The notes under the pieces: model-generated | Seen by the model: the letters and a program-made list of their open reading frames with translations, nothing else | Databases searched by the model: none | What the model was told of the DNA's origin: nothing | Shown: positions 42,695-50,894 of the stretch, in pieces | Numbering within the stretch: the first letter of the stretch is position 1 | Layout: every line of letters starts with the position of its first letter | Assembly: GCA_023229135.1 (NCBI GenBank) | Contig: JALNZT010000018.1 | Coordinates: 1 to 64,000 of the forward strand | Origin: Bacteroidales bacterium | GTDB taxonomy: Bacteria > Bacteroidota > Bacteroidia > Bacteroidales > F082 | Length of the DNA: 64,000 nucleotides | Reading direction: 5' to 3' | Position numbers and translations under genes: made by a program

Positions 42695-43294
42695 TTATGA
42701 AGCCCAAGTTGGTAGCCGATTTGTAACTATCCATTTATTGTTTTCTCTGACAAGAACTATTAAATATCCCATTCCTTGGGTATAGCCTGCCTGCCAACCA
42801 TATTCAACAATTGCTTGATTTCCAGCAGCATTGATTTCCGGTCGTGAAAATGTATGTAGCCCGGTAGATTTCGGATATTTCTTATAATAGTTTTGCCAGG
42901 CTTTGAATTCAACACTAAAAAAACAATTTATTTCCGCATGATTAATTAGCCGAACTGTATTCAATCTCAAATTGTTGCCGGATAAAAAATAAGCCTCGCT
43001 GTTTTTCTCTGAATAGTTTGTTAATAACAAAGAATCGAAAACGATGTTTTCACTTTCGAGCTTATCTTTAACAAATTCACTAAAAACGGGTGAGTGTGTT
43101 TTCTGATCAATATGTATAAAGTCGGCGTGGATGAAATAAGTTTCTAGAACATCATTTATTATTTCATAGTCTAATTCACAGTCAAGCGTGGGGTGCTCTA
43201 GTATAAAACCTGAACAAAGTGTTTCTTCATTATCCTTTTCGCAGCCCAATAGTAAGAACGTAAACAATAATTGAATAATAATAAGTTTTCTCAT
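42695..43294 (-). CDS. Hypothetical lipoprotein
   Basis: 199-aa protein with a type II signal (LLLGC, Cys18), so membrane-anchored. It opens after the lipobox with a charged EKDNEE stretch and is otherwise a soluble mixed alpha/beta pattern ending in an IVLVRENNKWIVTNRL strand pair typical of NTF2-like folds. No family is recognised. It stands alone between the T9SS cargo gene and acpH, transcribed leftward. Confidence 0.72.
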   Translation of the reverse strand: MRKLIIIQLLFTFLLLGCEKDNEETLCSGFILEHPTLDCELDYEIINDVLETYFIHADFIHIDQKTHSPVFSEFVKDKLESENIVFDSLLLTNYSEKNSEAYFLSGNNLRLNTVRLINHAEINCFFSVEFKAWQNYYKKYPKSTGLHTFSRPEINAAGNQAIVEYGWQAGYTQGMGYLIVLVRENNKWIVTNRLPTWAS

Positions 43295-43557
43295 CAGTCT
43301 TCTTAATTAATGTGTATCCGCAGAATTAGTCGACCTGACAATGTTGCAACTACCTGATTATCAATAGATATATAATTGGACACTGAAAGATGAAATTTCA
43401 TGAACCCTTAACACATTGATAAGCAGCTATGTAACCTTATCAATTTGTCAGGTTTTTAAAAAACTTATTCAAAAAACCTAACAAAGTCTGATCCTACAAA
43501 TAAACAAATTTTTCCTGAAAACAGCCTTGTATTTTATCGGTTTTAGTCCTTCTAAGA

Positions 43558-44154
43558 TTACTTTTCGGCTGAAAGCTGTTGCAAAACCTGTTCACTTTCC
43601 TTAATGAGGTCAGGAAAAAATAATTGAAAATCCTGCTCAAAATCAGCATAATGAAGTTTGAGAAAGTCCACCGCGTATTCCATGCGCGATTCAAAGCTGA
43701 CACGGCGCGACATCATCGTGAAAGAGCGGTTCAGATCAGTCAGGTTGGCATAACCGGTAAGCCAGTTTTGGGCCATCATCCAGGGCAGCATCCGTTTGGA
43801 TCGGGGTGGTAACTTGCTAAAATTCCGCAGCAAAACCCGATACACTTCCACTGAAAAAGCTGTCAAATCCTGGCTGCTATAATTTGCCCAGTTGGCAGCC
43901 AAAAAATGATCATAATAAACATCAACAATAACCGGCGAAAACCTCAAGAACTCGGGCCGGAGTCTGTTCACACTCCGCAATACAATCGGATGTTGATCGG
44001 TAAAAGCATCAATTGCCCGATGCAAATGCACCCCAAGGAGCATTGCACCATTGTATTTTTTAATCATTTTGCCTTTGATGCTGTCGGCCACAAAATTGCC
44101 AAAAAGCACCTCAGGATCATCACCGGACAAAAAAGCATGTGCTAAAAAATTCAT
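43558..44154 (-). CDS. acpH: Acyl carrier protein phosphodiesterase (AcpH/DUF479)
   Basis: 198-aa protein of the AcpH family, which removes 4'-phosphopantetheine from holo-ACP. The MNFLAHAFLSGDDPEVLFGNFVAD opening (in two parts, MNFLAHAFLSG and FGNFVADSIKG) gives the conserved His and Asp residues, and the HRAIDAFTDQHP block supplies the HD-type metal ligands. Cytoplasmic. No partner genes nearby; the next gene is divergent. Length and motifs are normal for the family. Confidence 0.9.
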   Translation of the reverse strand: MNFLAHAFLSGDDPEVLFGNFVADSIKGKMIKKYNGAMLLGVHLHRAIDAFTDQHPIVLRSVNRLRPEFLRFSPVIVDVYYDHFLAANWANYSSQDLTAFSVEVYRVLLRNFSKLPPRSKRMLPWMMAQNWLTGYANLTDLNRSFTMMSRRVSFESRMEYAVDFLKLHYADFEQDFQLFFPDLIKESEQVLQQLSAEK

Positions 44155-44364
44155 AGATACTTTATCAATGCAGCAAAAGTAGGCATTTAGAGTGGGTTGG
44201 GCTTAAAGGCAGAGTCAATAAGCTTAAAACCAATGAATTCAGACTTAAAATTAAGGTAAAATTATACTACGAAAAGACACTTTTTAGCAAAATTTTGAGA
44301 GAGAAATCTTCTGCCATCCGGCAGGTCTATTCTATTTAGAAAGATTCTGATTTAGCGCAACCGA

Positions 44365-44394
44365 TTGCTGTAACCAGCAGTTTTGTTACTTTTG
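44365..44394 (+). promoter_or_regulatory. Promoter of the iorAB operon
   Basis: TTG (44365-44367) and TACTTTTG (44387-44394) are 19 bases apart, a full match to the Bacteroidota consensus. The -7 box lies in an inverted repeat GTTAC-TTTT-GTAAC (44385-44398), a possible operator. The iorA start follows about 50 bases later. Confidence 0.7.
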
Positions 44395-44444
44395 TAACAG
44401 CTTAGATAATTATTAAAATTGCTATAAATCATACATTTAACACC

Positions 44445-46061
44445 ATGCAAAAATTATTATTACTGGGAGACGAAGCCATTGCCCAAGCCGCTATTGATGG
44501 TGGCATGTCGGGCATCTATGCTTATCCCGGCACTCCTTCTACTGAAATCATGGAATATATCCAGGCCTCTAAAACAGCCAAAGAAAATAATATCCGTGCG
44601 ATGTGGTCTGCAAACGAAAAAACCGCCATGGAATCTGCCCTGGGCATGTCGTATGCCGGTAAACGCGCAATGGTTTGCATGAAGCATGTGGGCTTGAACG
44701 TGGCTGCTGATGCTTTTGTAAACTCCGCTATAACAGGTGCTAACGGTGGTTTGGTAGTTGTTGCTGCCGACGATCCATCCATGCACTCCAGCCAAAACGA
44801 ACAGGACTCCCGCTTTTATGGAAAGTTTGCTTTTATCCCGATTCTGGAACCTTCCAACCAACAGGAAGCCTACGATATGACACGCTATGCTTTTGAACTG
44901 TCCGAAAAAATGCGTATCCCCGTAATGTTGCGTATCACAACCCGACTGGCTCACTCGCGCACCGGTATTGTACGTGGCGAACAGATCAAACAAAACGAAA
45001 TAAGCCTTCCCGACAACCTACGCCAGTTTGTGTTGTTGCCCGCCATTGCCCGCAAACAATATCGCGAACTGTTAGGCAAACAGCAGCAGCTTGAGGCAGC
45101 ATCGGTTGAAAGTGGCTATAACCGCCTGATTGAAGGCACTGACAAAAGCGTGGGAATTATCGCATGCGGATTAGGCTTCAACTACTTGATGGAAAATTTT
45201 GTAGGAGGCACACTGAAGAATCCGGTGCTGAAAATTAGTCAATATCCACTTCCGCTTGATATGGTAAACGAATTGTACGAAAGCTGCGATTCGTTGTTAG
45301 TTCTGGAAGACGGTTATCCCATCATTGAAGAGCAGCTGCGTGGCATGCTCAACAAAGGAAAAACCATCAAAGGCAGGCTGGACGGCACACTTCCACGCGA
45401 TGGCGAACTCGACCCTGTGAATGTGGGAGTTGCTATTGGAAAAACCCATGAATCAGGAGAAGCAATTCCTGCACTCGTCAAAAACCGTCCGCCACAACTT
45501 TGTGATGGCTGCTCACACACCGACGCTTTTCTGGCGCTTAACGAAGCGCTGCTCGAATATGGCCGCGGCCGTGTTTTTAGCGATATTGGCTGCTACACCC
45601 TGAGTGCACTTGAACCCTTGGAATCCATCAACAGCTGCGTGGATATGGGTGCCAGCATCACTATGGCGATTGGTGCCGCCGATGCAGGACTCGTTCCGGC
45701 TGTAGCTGCCATCGGCGATTCCACGTTTACCCATTCCGGAATGACAGGTTTGTTAGACGCTGTAAATAACAACAGCCCGATAACAATCCTTATCTTAGAC
45801 AACTCAACGACAGGGATGACGGGAGGCCAAACTTCCTCGGCTTATGGAAAAATCGACGACATCGTGCGTGGCATAGGCGTTCCCGAAGCGCATATCCATG
45901 TGTTGAAGCCCTTGCGCAAATATCATGAAGAGAACACTGCTATTATCAGGCAAGAGCTTGCATATCAAGGTGTTTCGGTTATTATCCCTCGTCGGGAATG
46001 TATCCAAACCCTCAAACGGAAAATGCGCCAGAAAGCCAAGGCAAAAGCCCTGAATATTTAA
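44445..46061 (+). CDS. iorA: Indolepyruvate:ferredoxin oxidoreductase alpha subunit
   Basis: 538-aa TPP-dependent subunit that oxidises aryl 2-oxoacids such as indolepyruvate to aryl-acetyl-CoA. The N-terminal pyrimidine-binding half starts with GDEAIAQAAIDGG and YPGTPSTEI. The C-terminal half has CDGCSHTD and the TPP motif GDSTFTHSG...NSTTG. It lacks the C-terminal 4Fe-4S ferredoxin domain that most archaeal IorA proteins (about 600 aa or more) carry; only one cysteine lies in the last 60 residues. It is followed by iorB after 17 bases. A separate ferredoxin is probably needed. Confidence 0.92.
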   Translation: MQKLLLLGDEAIAQAAIDGGMSGIYAYPGTPSTEIMEYIQASKTAKENNIRAMWSANEKTAMESALGMSYAGKRAMVCMKHVGLNVAADAFVNSAITGANGGLVVVAADDPSMHSSQNEQDSRFYGKFAFIPILEPSNQQEAYDMTRYAFELSEKMRIPVMLRITTRLAHSRTGIVRGEQIKQNEISLPDNLRQFVLLPAIARKQYRELLGKQQQLEAASVESGYNRLIEGTDKSVGIIACGLGFNYLMENFVGGTLKNPVLKISQYPLPLDMVNELYESCDSLLVLEDGYPIIEEQLRGMLNKGKTIKGRLDGTLPRDGELDPVNVGVAIGKTHESGEAIPALVKNRPPQLCDGCSHTDAFLALNEALLEYGRGRVFSDIGCYTLSALEPLESINSCVDMGASITMAIGAADAGLVPAVAAIGDSTFTHSGMTGLLDAVNNNSPITILILDNSTTGMTGGQTSSAYGKIDDIVRGIGVPEAHIHVLKPLRKYHEENTAIIRQELAYQGVSVIIPRRECIQTLKRKMRQKAKAKALNI

Positions 46062-46078
46062 TCATAAAGCTGAATAAA

Positions 46079-46660
46079 ATGAAGAAAGATATCATATTAG
46101 CCGGTGTCGGTGGACAAGGAATTTTAAGTATTGCAGCCTGCATTGGCATGGCAGCACTGGAAGAATCGCTTCACCTGAAACAAGCTGAAGTGCATGGCAT
46201 GAGCCAGAGAGGCGGAGCCGTTCATTCGAATCTGCGCCTTTCGTCTGAACCAATTGCCTCTGACTTAATCCCAGAAGGCAAAGCCGATATTATTATAGCC
46301 GTAGAACCTATGGAATCGTTGCGCTACCTGCCTATGCTTAATAAAAACGGCTGGATTATCACCAGCAGCAATCCCTTTATAAACATAAAAGATTATCCTG
46401 AAATTGAACAGCTGATACAGGAAATCCAAAAGCAGCCCCAATACATCACACTGGATGCCAATGCTATGGCGAAAGATTGCGGAAACATTAGGGCCGCCAA
46501 TATGATTGTGCTTGGTGCCGCCACTCCTTTTCTCGACCTGAAACTATCCAACATTGAAAATGCCGTGAAAGCCATTTTTGGCTCTAAAGGCTCTGATATT
46601 GTTGAGCTTAATCTCAATGCCGTCAAAGCGGGCAGAGATCATGCACTGAAACAGCTTTAA
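46079..46660 (+). CDS. iorB: Indolepyruvate:ferredoxin oxidoreductase beta subunit
   Basis: 193-aa gamma/beta-type subunit of 2-oxoacid:ferredoxin oxidoreductases. The AGVGGQGILSIA opening and the HGMSQRGGAVHSNLR block are characteristic. ATG 46079 is chosen because it gives the family's usual MKKDIILAGVGGQG start; an upstream extension overlapping iorA is not supported. It forms the enzyme with IorA. The operon ends in a terminator 23 bases past the stop codon. Role: fermentation or synthesis of aromatic amino acids. Cytoplasmic. Confidence 0.93.
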   Translation: MKKDIILAGVGGQGILSIAACIGMAALEESLHLKQAEVHGMSQRGGAVHSNLRLSSEPIASDLIPEGKADIIIAVEPMESLRYLPMLNKNGWIITSSNPFINIKDYPEIEQLIQEIQKQPQYITLDANAMAKDCGNIRAANMIVLGAATPFLDLKLSNIENAVKAIFGSKGSDIVELNLNAVKAGRDHALKQL

Positions 46661-46683
46661 AGCTATTTGTTACCAAAACTATT

Positions 46684-46719
46684 CCTGTGTTGGCGCCTGC
46701 AGCCGACACAGGTTTTTTT
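46684..46719 (+). terminator. Intrinsic terminator after iorAB
   Basis: Stem CCTGTGTTGGC/GCCGACACAGG with one G-T wobble and a T-run of seven. Confidence 0.88.
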
Positions 46720-46822
46720 ATGTAATCCAAAAAGGTATTACGCATTCATTTTCCTGGACAAGCGTTTTTAAATACTTAACAAAGTCAATGTCTGGTAGCA
46801 AATTCAGCATCGATTCTAATTG

Positions 46823-46830
46823 TACTTTTG
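46823..46830 (+). promoter_or_regulatory. -7 promoter box of the M23 lipoprotein gene
   Basis: TACTTTTG matches TAnnTTTG. It lies before ATG 46871 and argues against a start further upstream at the in-frame TTG 46820. Confidence 0.5.
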
Positions 46831-46870
46831 CAAGCTTGAAGTAACCTATGAATTGAGGATTTCTAAAATT

Positions 46871-48205
46871 ATGCAAATTAAATTTCATTCCAGTCAGCTT
46901 TCACAAATGATAAATAACCTGCTGCTGCTATCGGTTATGGCAGCTTCAACCCTACTTTTTGAAGCTTGTAGCAGTAATGGAAATAACAAAAAATCCGAGC
47001 AGGATTCAGTGGCAGAAACCGTTAAGCCCGAACCCAAACTGCTTTACGAAATTGTGATCGATTCCTTATTGATTGACGAAGGACAGGTGAAACGCAATCA
47101 ATTTCTATCCGACATTCTTTTAGGCAAAGGCGTTGATTATAGCACGATCGATTATATTGCAAAAAAGCATAAATCAATCTTTGATGTGAGAAAAATTAGG
47201 GCAGGCAATCATTACACCTTTATTTCGACAACTGATTCTGTGGAAACACCGCTCTATTTTGTTTATGAAATTGACAATACAGATTATGTCGTTTTTAGCC
47301 TGACGGATAGTTTGCAAGCCTGGAAAGGCAACAAACCCATCGAGCGAAAGCTGGAATCGGCTTATGGCGTTATTAACTCCTCCTTATGGAATGCAATGGT
47401 TGATGGTGGCTTCGACGCCAACCTGGCCAATGAGTTATCGGAGGTTTACGCCTGGACAATCGACTTCTTCGGCATTCAGAAAGGCGACGAGTTTGAAGTG
47501 CTTTATGACCGGCTATATGTGGACAACAAGCCTATTGGCATTGGCCAAATTAGGGCTTCACGTTTTAAGAATTATGGAAAAGACCAGTACGCCTTTTATT
47601 TTGAACAAGACAGTGTAGGCGATTATTTTGATGAAGCCGGCCAAAGCCTGATGCGCACATTTTTGAAAGCTCCTCTGAAATACAGCCGTATCAGCTCAGG
47701 ATTTTCTAACGCACGTTTTCATCCCGTGCTTAAAATTTACCGTCCACATCACGGTGTTGATTATGCTGCGCCCTCCGGAACACCAGTTTTTGCCATTGGC
47801 GAGGGTGTGATAACCCGCAAAGGTTATCAAAAAGCAGGTGGTGGCAACTTTTTGTATATCAAGCATAACGGAACATATACTACAGCTTATATGCACCTCA
47901 AAGCTTTTGCCAAAGGCATCGCGCAAGGCGTGAGGGTAAAACAAGGACAATTGATTGGCTATGTAGGCAGCACCGGCTTATCCACAGGCCCTCATCTGGA
48001 TTTTCGATTTTTTAGAAATGGCCAGGCCATAAACCCACTCAAAGTGGAATCACCACCGGCAAAACCTGTGGACACCGCTAATTTGAAGGCTTACGAAAGT
48101 CATGTAGCTGAATGGATGGAGAAATTAAAACTACTGAAAACTACTGCTGACGAACAACGTTACAAACCGGAAAGTAATACTGAAACAGAAGTTCCGCAAA
48201 CCTAA
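46871..48205 (+). CDS. M23 (LytM-type) family lipoprotein
   Basis: About 444 aa from ATG 46871. The next in-frame ATG (46907) would start directly at the lipoprotein signal, MINNLLLLSVMAAS to FEAC, and is also possible. Residues to about 290 hold a LysM/OapA-like region seen in cell-wall hydrolases. The M23 domain follows, with the first zinc motif HHGVDYAAPSG and the partner block TGPHLDFRFF. The usual HLH of active enzymes is HLD here, so activity is uncertain; such forms occur in Bacteroidota. Predicted role is peptidoglycan remodelling or activation of amidases in the periplasm. Single gene with its own promoter and terminator. Confidence 0.85.
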   Translation: MQIKFHSSQLSQMINNLLLLSVMAASTLLFEACSSNGNNKKSEQDSVAETVKPEPKLLYEIVIDSLLIDEGQVKRNQFLSDILLGKGVDYSTIDYIAKKHKSIFDVRKIRAGNHYTFISTTDSVETPLYFVYEIDNTDYVVFSLTDSLQAWKGNKPIERKLESAYGVINSSLWNAMVDGGFDANLANELSEVYAWTIDFFGIQKGDEFEVLYDRLYVDNKPIGIGQIRASRFKNYGKDQYAFYFEQDSVGDYFDEAGQSLMRTFLKAPLKYSRISSGFSNARFHPVLKIYRPHHGVDYAAPSGTPVFAIGEGVITRKGYQKAGGGNFLYIKHNGTYTTAYMHLKAFAKGIAQGVRVKQGQLIGYVGSTGLSTGPHLDFRFFRNGQAINPLKVESPPAKPVDTANLKAYESHVAEWMEKLKLLKTTADEQRYKPESNTETEVPQT

Positions 48206-48225
48206 AAAACATTTTGATAAACGAG

Positions 48226-48272
48226 AGTCTGGACACGACGGATTAACGCGGTAAGATAGTCGCACCCTGACT
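48226..48272. repeat. Imperfect hairpin, dispersed repeat copy 2
   Basis: A degenerate inverted repeat, AGTCTGGACACGACG (48226-48240) against AGTCGCACCCTGACT (48258-48272). The right arm and its flank match the element at 185-231 with few changes (AAGATAGTCGCA, CCTGACTG). Confidence 0.45.
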
Positions 48273-48282
48273 GACATAGCCT

Positions 48283-48318
48283 AAAAAAACCATCTCCGAT
48301 TAAAGAAGATGGTTTTTT
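48283..48318. terminator. Bidirectional terminator between convergent genes
   Basis: Stem AAAAAACCATCT/AGATGGTTTTTT. It serves the rightward M23 gene and the leftward outer-membrane protein gene. Confidence 0.88.
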
Positions 48319-48340
48319 AGTTGTGAAATTGGTAAGATTT

Positions 48341-49144
48341 TTATCTTCTACGCTTCGTGGTATAAAACCCAATATGTAAGCGCAGACTGTTGAGGTTTAC
48401 ATCCTTGTAAGAGAAAGCTTCTTTATCTGGGCCATTAGGATAAAGAGTCGGATCCTCACTCACTTCAAACTCGTAAGTACCCTTTGCCATGGTGTATTGC
48501 ACACCTAATACAAAGCGGCCTAAGGCTACGTTAAGCCCAACGCCCGTTTGAAATGCGATAGCAGGCTTTGTAGGTTTATAAAAAGTTTCGTCCTCACTGA
48601 GGTTACCAACAAAACCGCCATAGCTGGCCAGCACACCGATATTTCCGTAAAGGTCAACTTTCATAAAATCAATAAATTCCAGGCGGATATCCGGCCCCAA
48701 CTTTAAATCTGCAAAGAAAAAAGGAATCTTTAAGCCGCTGAAATCATCAGGCAGTTTAAAATCGTGAAAGGAAGCTCCAATTCCAAAGCTTGAATAGAGG
48801 CCGATATTGCCGGCTCCACCCAACATAAAATTATCGCTAAAAAAACGGAAGGCACCTGTCTCGAACATGATACCCCATTTAGGGCCTGCTCCAATTTTAA
48901 AAGGGCCATAAATCTCAGGTACAGCAGTTGTCATATTGGGCATGAAATAAACAAGATGTTTAAACTTCGTTTTGTACCGCCCTGAAGTACGGTCAGTTTT
49001 TGACACTTCATCCTGATCTTGCGTTGTTTCATCAACAGGCTCTACCGGTTTTTCGCCCTGATAAACCTGTGCGTTCAAATCAGCAGAAATTAAACCTATT
49101 AACAGAAGTAAAAATGGCAAAAAGAAAATATTGTATTTTTTCAT
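48341..49144 (-). CDS. Outer-membrane beta-barrel protein, unknown function
   Basis: 267-aa exported protein with a signal peptide (residues 1-25, ending LNAQ). A short acidic linker (about 30-52, DETTQDQDEVSKTD) is followed by alternating hydrophobic and aromatic strands of about 8-10 residues, such as WGIMFETGAFRFF and FVLGVQYTMAKGTYEF, ending LRLHIGFYTTKRRR. This is the pattern of a small 8- to 10-strand barrel. No specific family is recognised. Single gene with a shared terminator. Confidence 0.7.
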   Translation of the reverse strand: MKKYNIFFLPFLLLLIGLISADLNAQVYQGEKPVEPVDETTQDQDEVSKTDRTSGRYKTKFKHLVYFMPNMTTAVPEIYGPFKIGAGPKWGIMFETGAFRFFSDNFMLGGAGNIGLYSSFGIGASFHDFKLPDDFSGLKIPFFFADLKLGPDIRLEFIDFMKVDLYGNIGVLASYGGFVGNLSEDETFYKPTKPAIAFQTGVGLNVALGRFVLGVQYTMAKGTYEFEVSEDPTLYPNGPDKEAFSYKDVNLNSLRLHIGFYTTKRRR

Positions 49145-49370
49145 GGTACTTGGTTCTATAGTTTTATTTTTATGGCCTATTTTTAATGTTTACTTTAAGT
49201 TTCAGACAATATGGTGGCCTAATTAAGCAGCAGGCATTCTGTCTTTATTTTTTTTTATTTATAATGATTCTTCCTGCAAAGTTATTTTTTTTTCAGCTTT
49301 AAACATCTTGGCTCTAAGATTAATTTGGGCTGCAACACAGAAAAACAATTGAAAACTATGAAAACACTCA

Positions 49371-49405
49371 AAAAAAGGGGGTTCAAAAAATGAACCCCCT
49401 TTTTT
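49371..49405 (-). terminator. Intrinsic terminator of SusCD operon 1
   Basis: Perfect 15-bp stem AAAAAAGGGGGTTCA/TGAACCCCCTTTTTT with a 5-base loop, placed 20 bases past the SusD stop codon. Confidence 0.93.
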
Positions 49406-49424
49406 GAAAAACTACTTTATTCTA

Positions 49425-50882
49425 TTATTTAACATCCCAGAATAATTTCGTACTGAGTCTGTCGCCACCAATTTTGGAAGCTGCAGCACTATAGTTAGCA
49501 CCATTAAGTGTTTGTTCAGCAATTGGGTAGGTATGTCTTTTCGGCACCATACCATCAGCTGGCTCAGCGGGGGTCGGAGGAATATTCAACACAGGAGCAT
49601 CAAGTCTTCTGTATGAGGTCCATCCTTCGAGTCCGCGCACATAAAATGCCAAATAAGCTTGTATGCCGATTTTCTTTTCCCAATCGCCTGGAGCAGTAGC
49701 ATATGCAACGTCAGGCGAATTAATGTAGGCATCAGACTCTGCTTCGAGAACGTTCCAATAACTCATAGATGATTTGATCCCGTTCTCATACCATGTAGCA
49801 GCATCACCACCTACGTTAAATCCACGCTCGGCAGCTTCGGCAAGGTAAAAAGCAAGCTCTGTATAGTCAAGCATCACGTAACCATATGATGGATCTTCAA
49901 CACGAGGTGCAACGTGCGAATATTGCGAAAAAGTACTACTTGCACCATAGACACCACCTATATAAATTACATTCCCGGCATCATCAGTCATGTTACCATC
50001 AAAAAAGGAAGCTCTTCTTGGGTCATTCAATCCATTCATCAGGTCAACAATGGTGTTTGCAGCAACAAAGTCATGGCGACCACTTTGTACTAAGTCCTGA
50101 TAAAGTGGGTTAGAGTTTGCGCCGCTCAGATAATTAAAGGTAGCTGATTCACCAAAAGCAAAGGCATTGTTATAAGCTCCTTCAATATAGGTTTTTGCCA
50201 ATGCGGCATCAACAGGAGAAAGTGTAATAGCCAATTTCACGATAAGTGTATTGGCAAACTTTTTCCACATGGCAATATCGCCTCCCATGAGCAAATCATC
50301 TGCTCCAAAACCATCAGCACTGGCATCAAGGCCATCAGCAGCAGCTTTAGCACGTGCAAGCAGGTCTTTATAAATGGTTTGCGCATCATCATAAACAGGC
50401 GAAAGATTTTCGATATTCAATGCTTCAGAATAGGGCACATCACCAAAGATATCAACCAATTGCTGGTAAGTATATACCTCCATCAGGTCAATCATAAACA
50501 GTTTATTGGCTTTAGCTTTTTCACCAGCAGCACCGATAGTCACTTCGGCATTAACCAAGCGGCGGGCTTCGTTGAAGTCGGCCAGAATATCACGGTAATA
50601 AATTCTAAACAGAATAGTACCTACGTTACGATTTACAATATCGTAGTTTGCTTCATCTACATAGGTAGTTTCTGTCCAATACTGCGCAAAGAGTTTCCAG
50701 TTATTGATGTTAACGTTGGTATTTGAATTAACGTTTGCCAAAGCTACTTGAGCATTTGCAAACAGGTATTGACCGGGTGCTTCTTGAGCATGCTTGGTAG
50801 CTGTGTTATAGTCTTCAAAGTTCTTGGTACAAGAGACTATCAAGCCCGTCAATATAATTAAGAGAAATGTTAATTTTTTCAT
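49425..50882 (-). CDS. SusD/RagB-like outer-membrane lipoprotein 1
   Basis: 485-aa nutrient-binding lipoprotein of the SusD-like type 2 group (PF12771 style). The signal ends in LIVSC (Cys18). The body is helical TPR-like: FANAQVALANVN, the YTYQQLVDIFGDVPYSEAL block and the GYVMLDYTELAFYLAEAAERG block are typical. It starts 12 bases after the SusC-like gene and works as the lid of that transporter. The ligand is not visible; this group often serves peptides or unknown glycans, though glucan is possible here because of an operator-like motif upstream of the operon. Confidence 0.93.
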   Translation of the reverse strand: MKKLTFLLIILTGLIVSCTKNFEDYNTATKHAQEAPGQYLFANAQVALANVNSNTNVNINNWKLFAQYWTETTYVDEANYDIVNRNVGTILFRIYYRDILADFNEARRLVNAEVTIGAAGEKAKANKLFMIDLMEVYTYQQLVDIFGDVPYSEALNIENLSPVYDDAQTIYKDLLARAKAAADGLDASADGFGADDLLMGGDIAMWKKFANTLIVKLAITLSPVDAALAKTYIEGAYNNAFAFGESATFNYLSGANSNPLYQDLVQSGRHDFVAANTIVDLMNGLNDPRRASFFDGNMTDDAGNVIYIGGVYGASSTFSQYSHVAPRVEDPSYGYVMLDYTELAFYLAEAAERGFNVGGDAATWYENGIKSSMSYWNVLEAESDAYINSPDVAYATAPGDWEKKIGIQAYLAFYVRGLEGWTSYRRLDAPVLNIPPTPAEPADGMVPKRHTYPIAEQTLNGANYSAAASKIGGDRLSTKLFWDVK

Positions 50883-50894
50883 ATTTCAAAGGAT

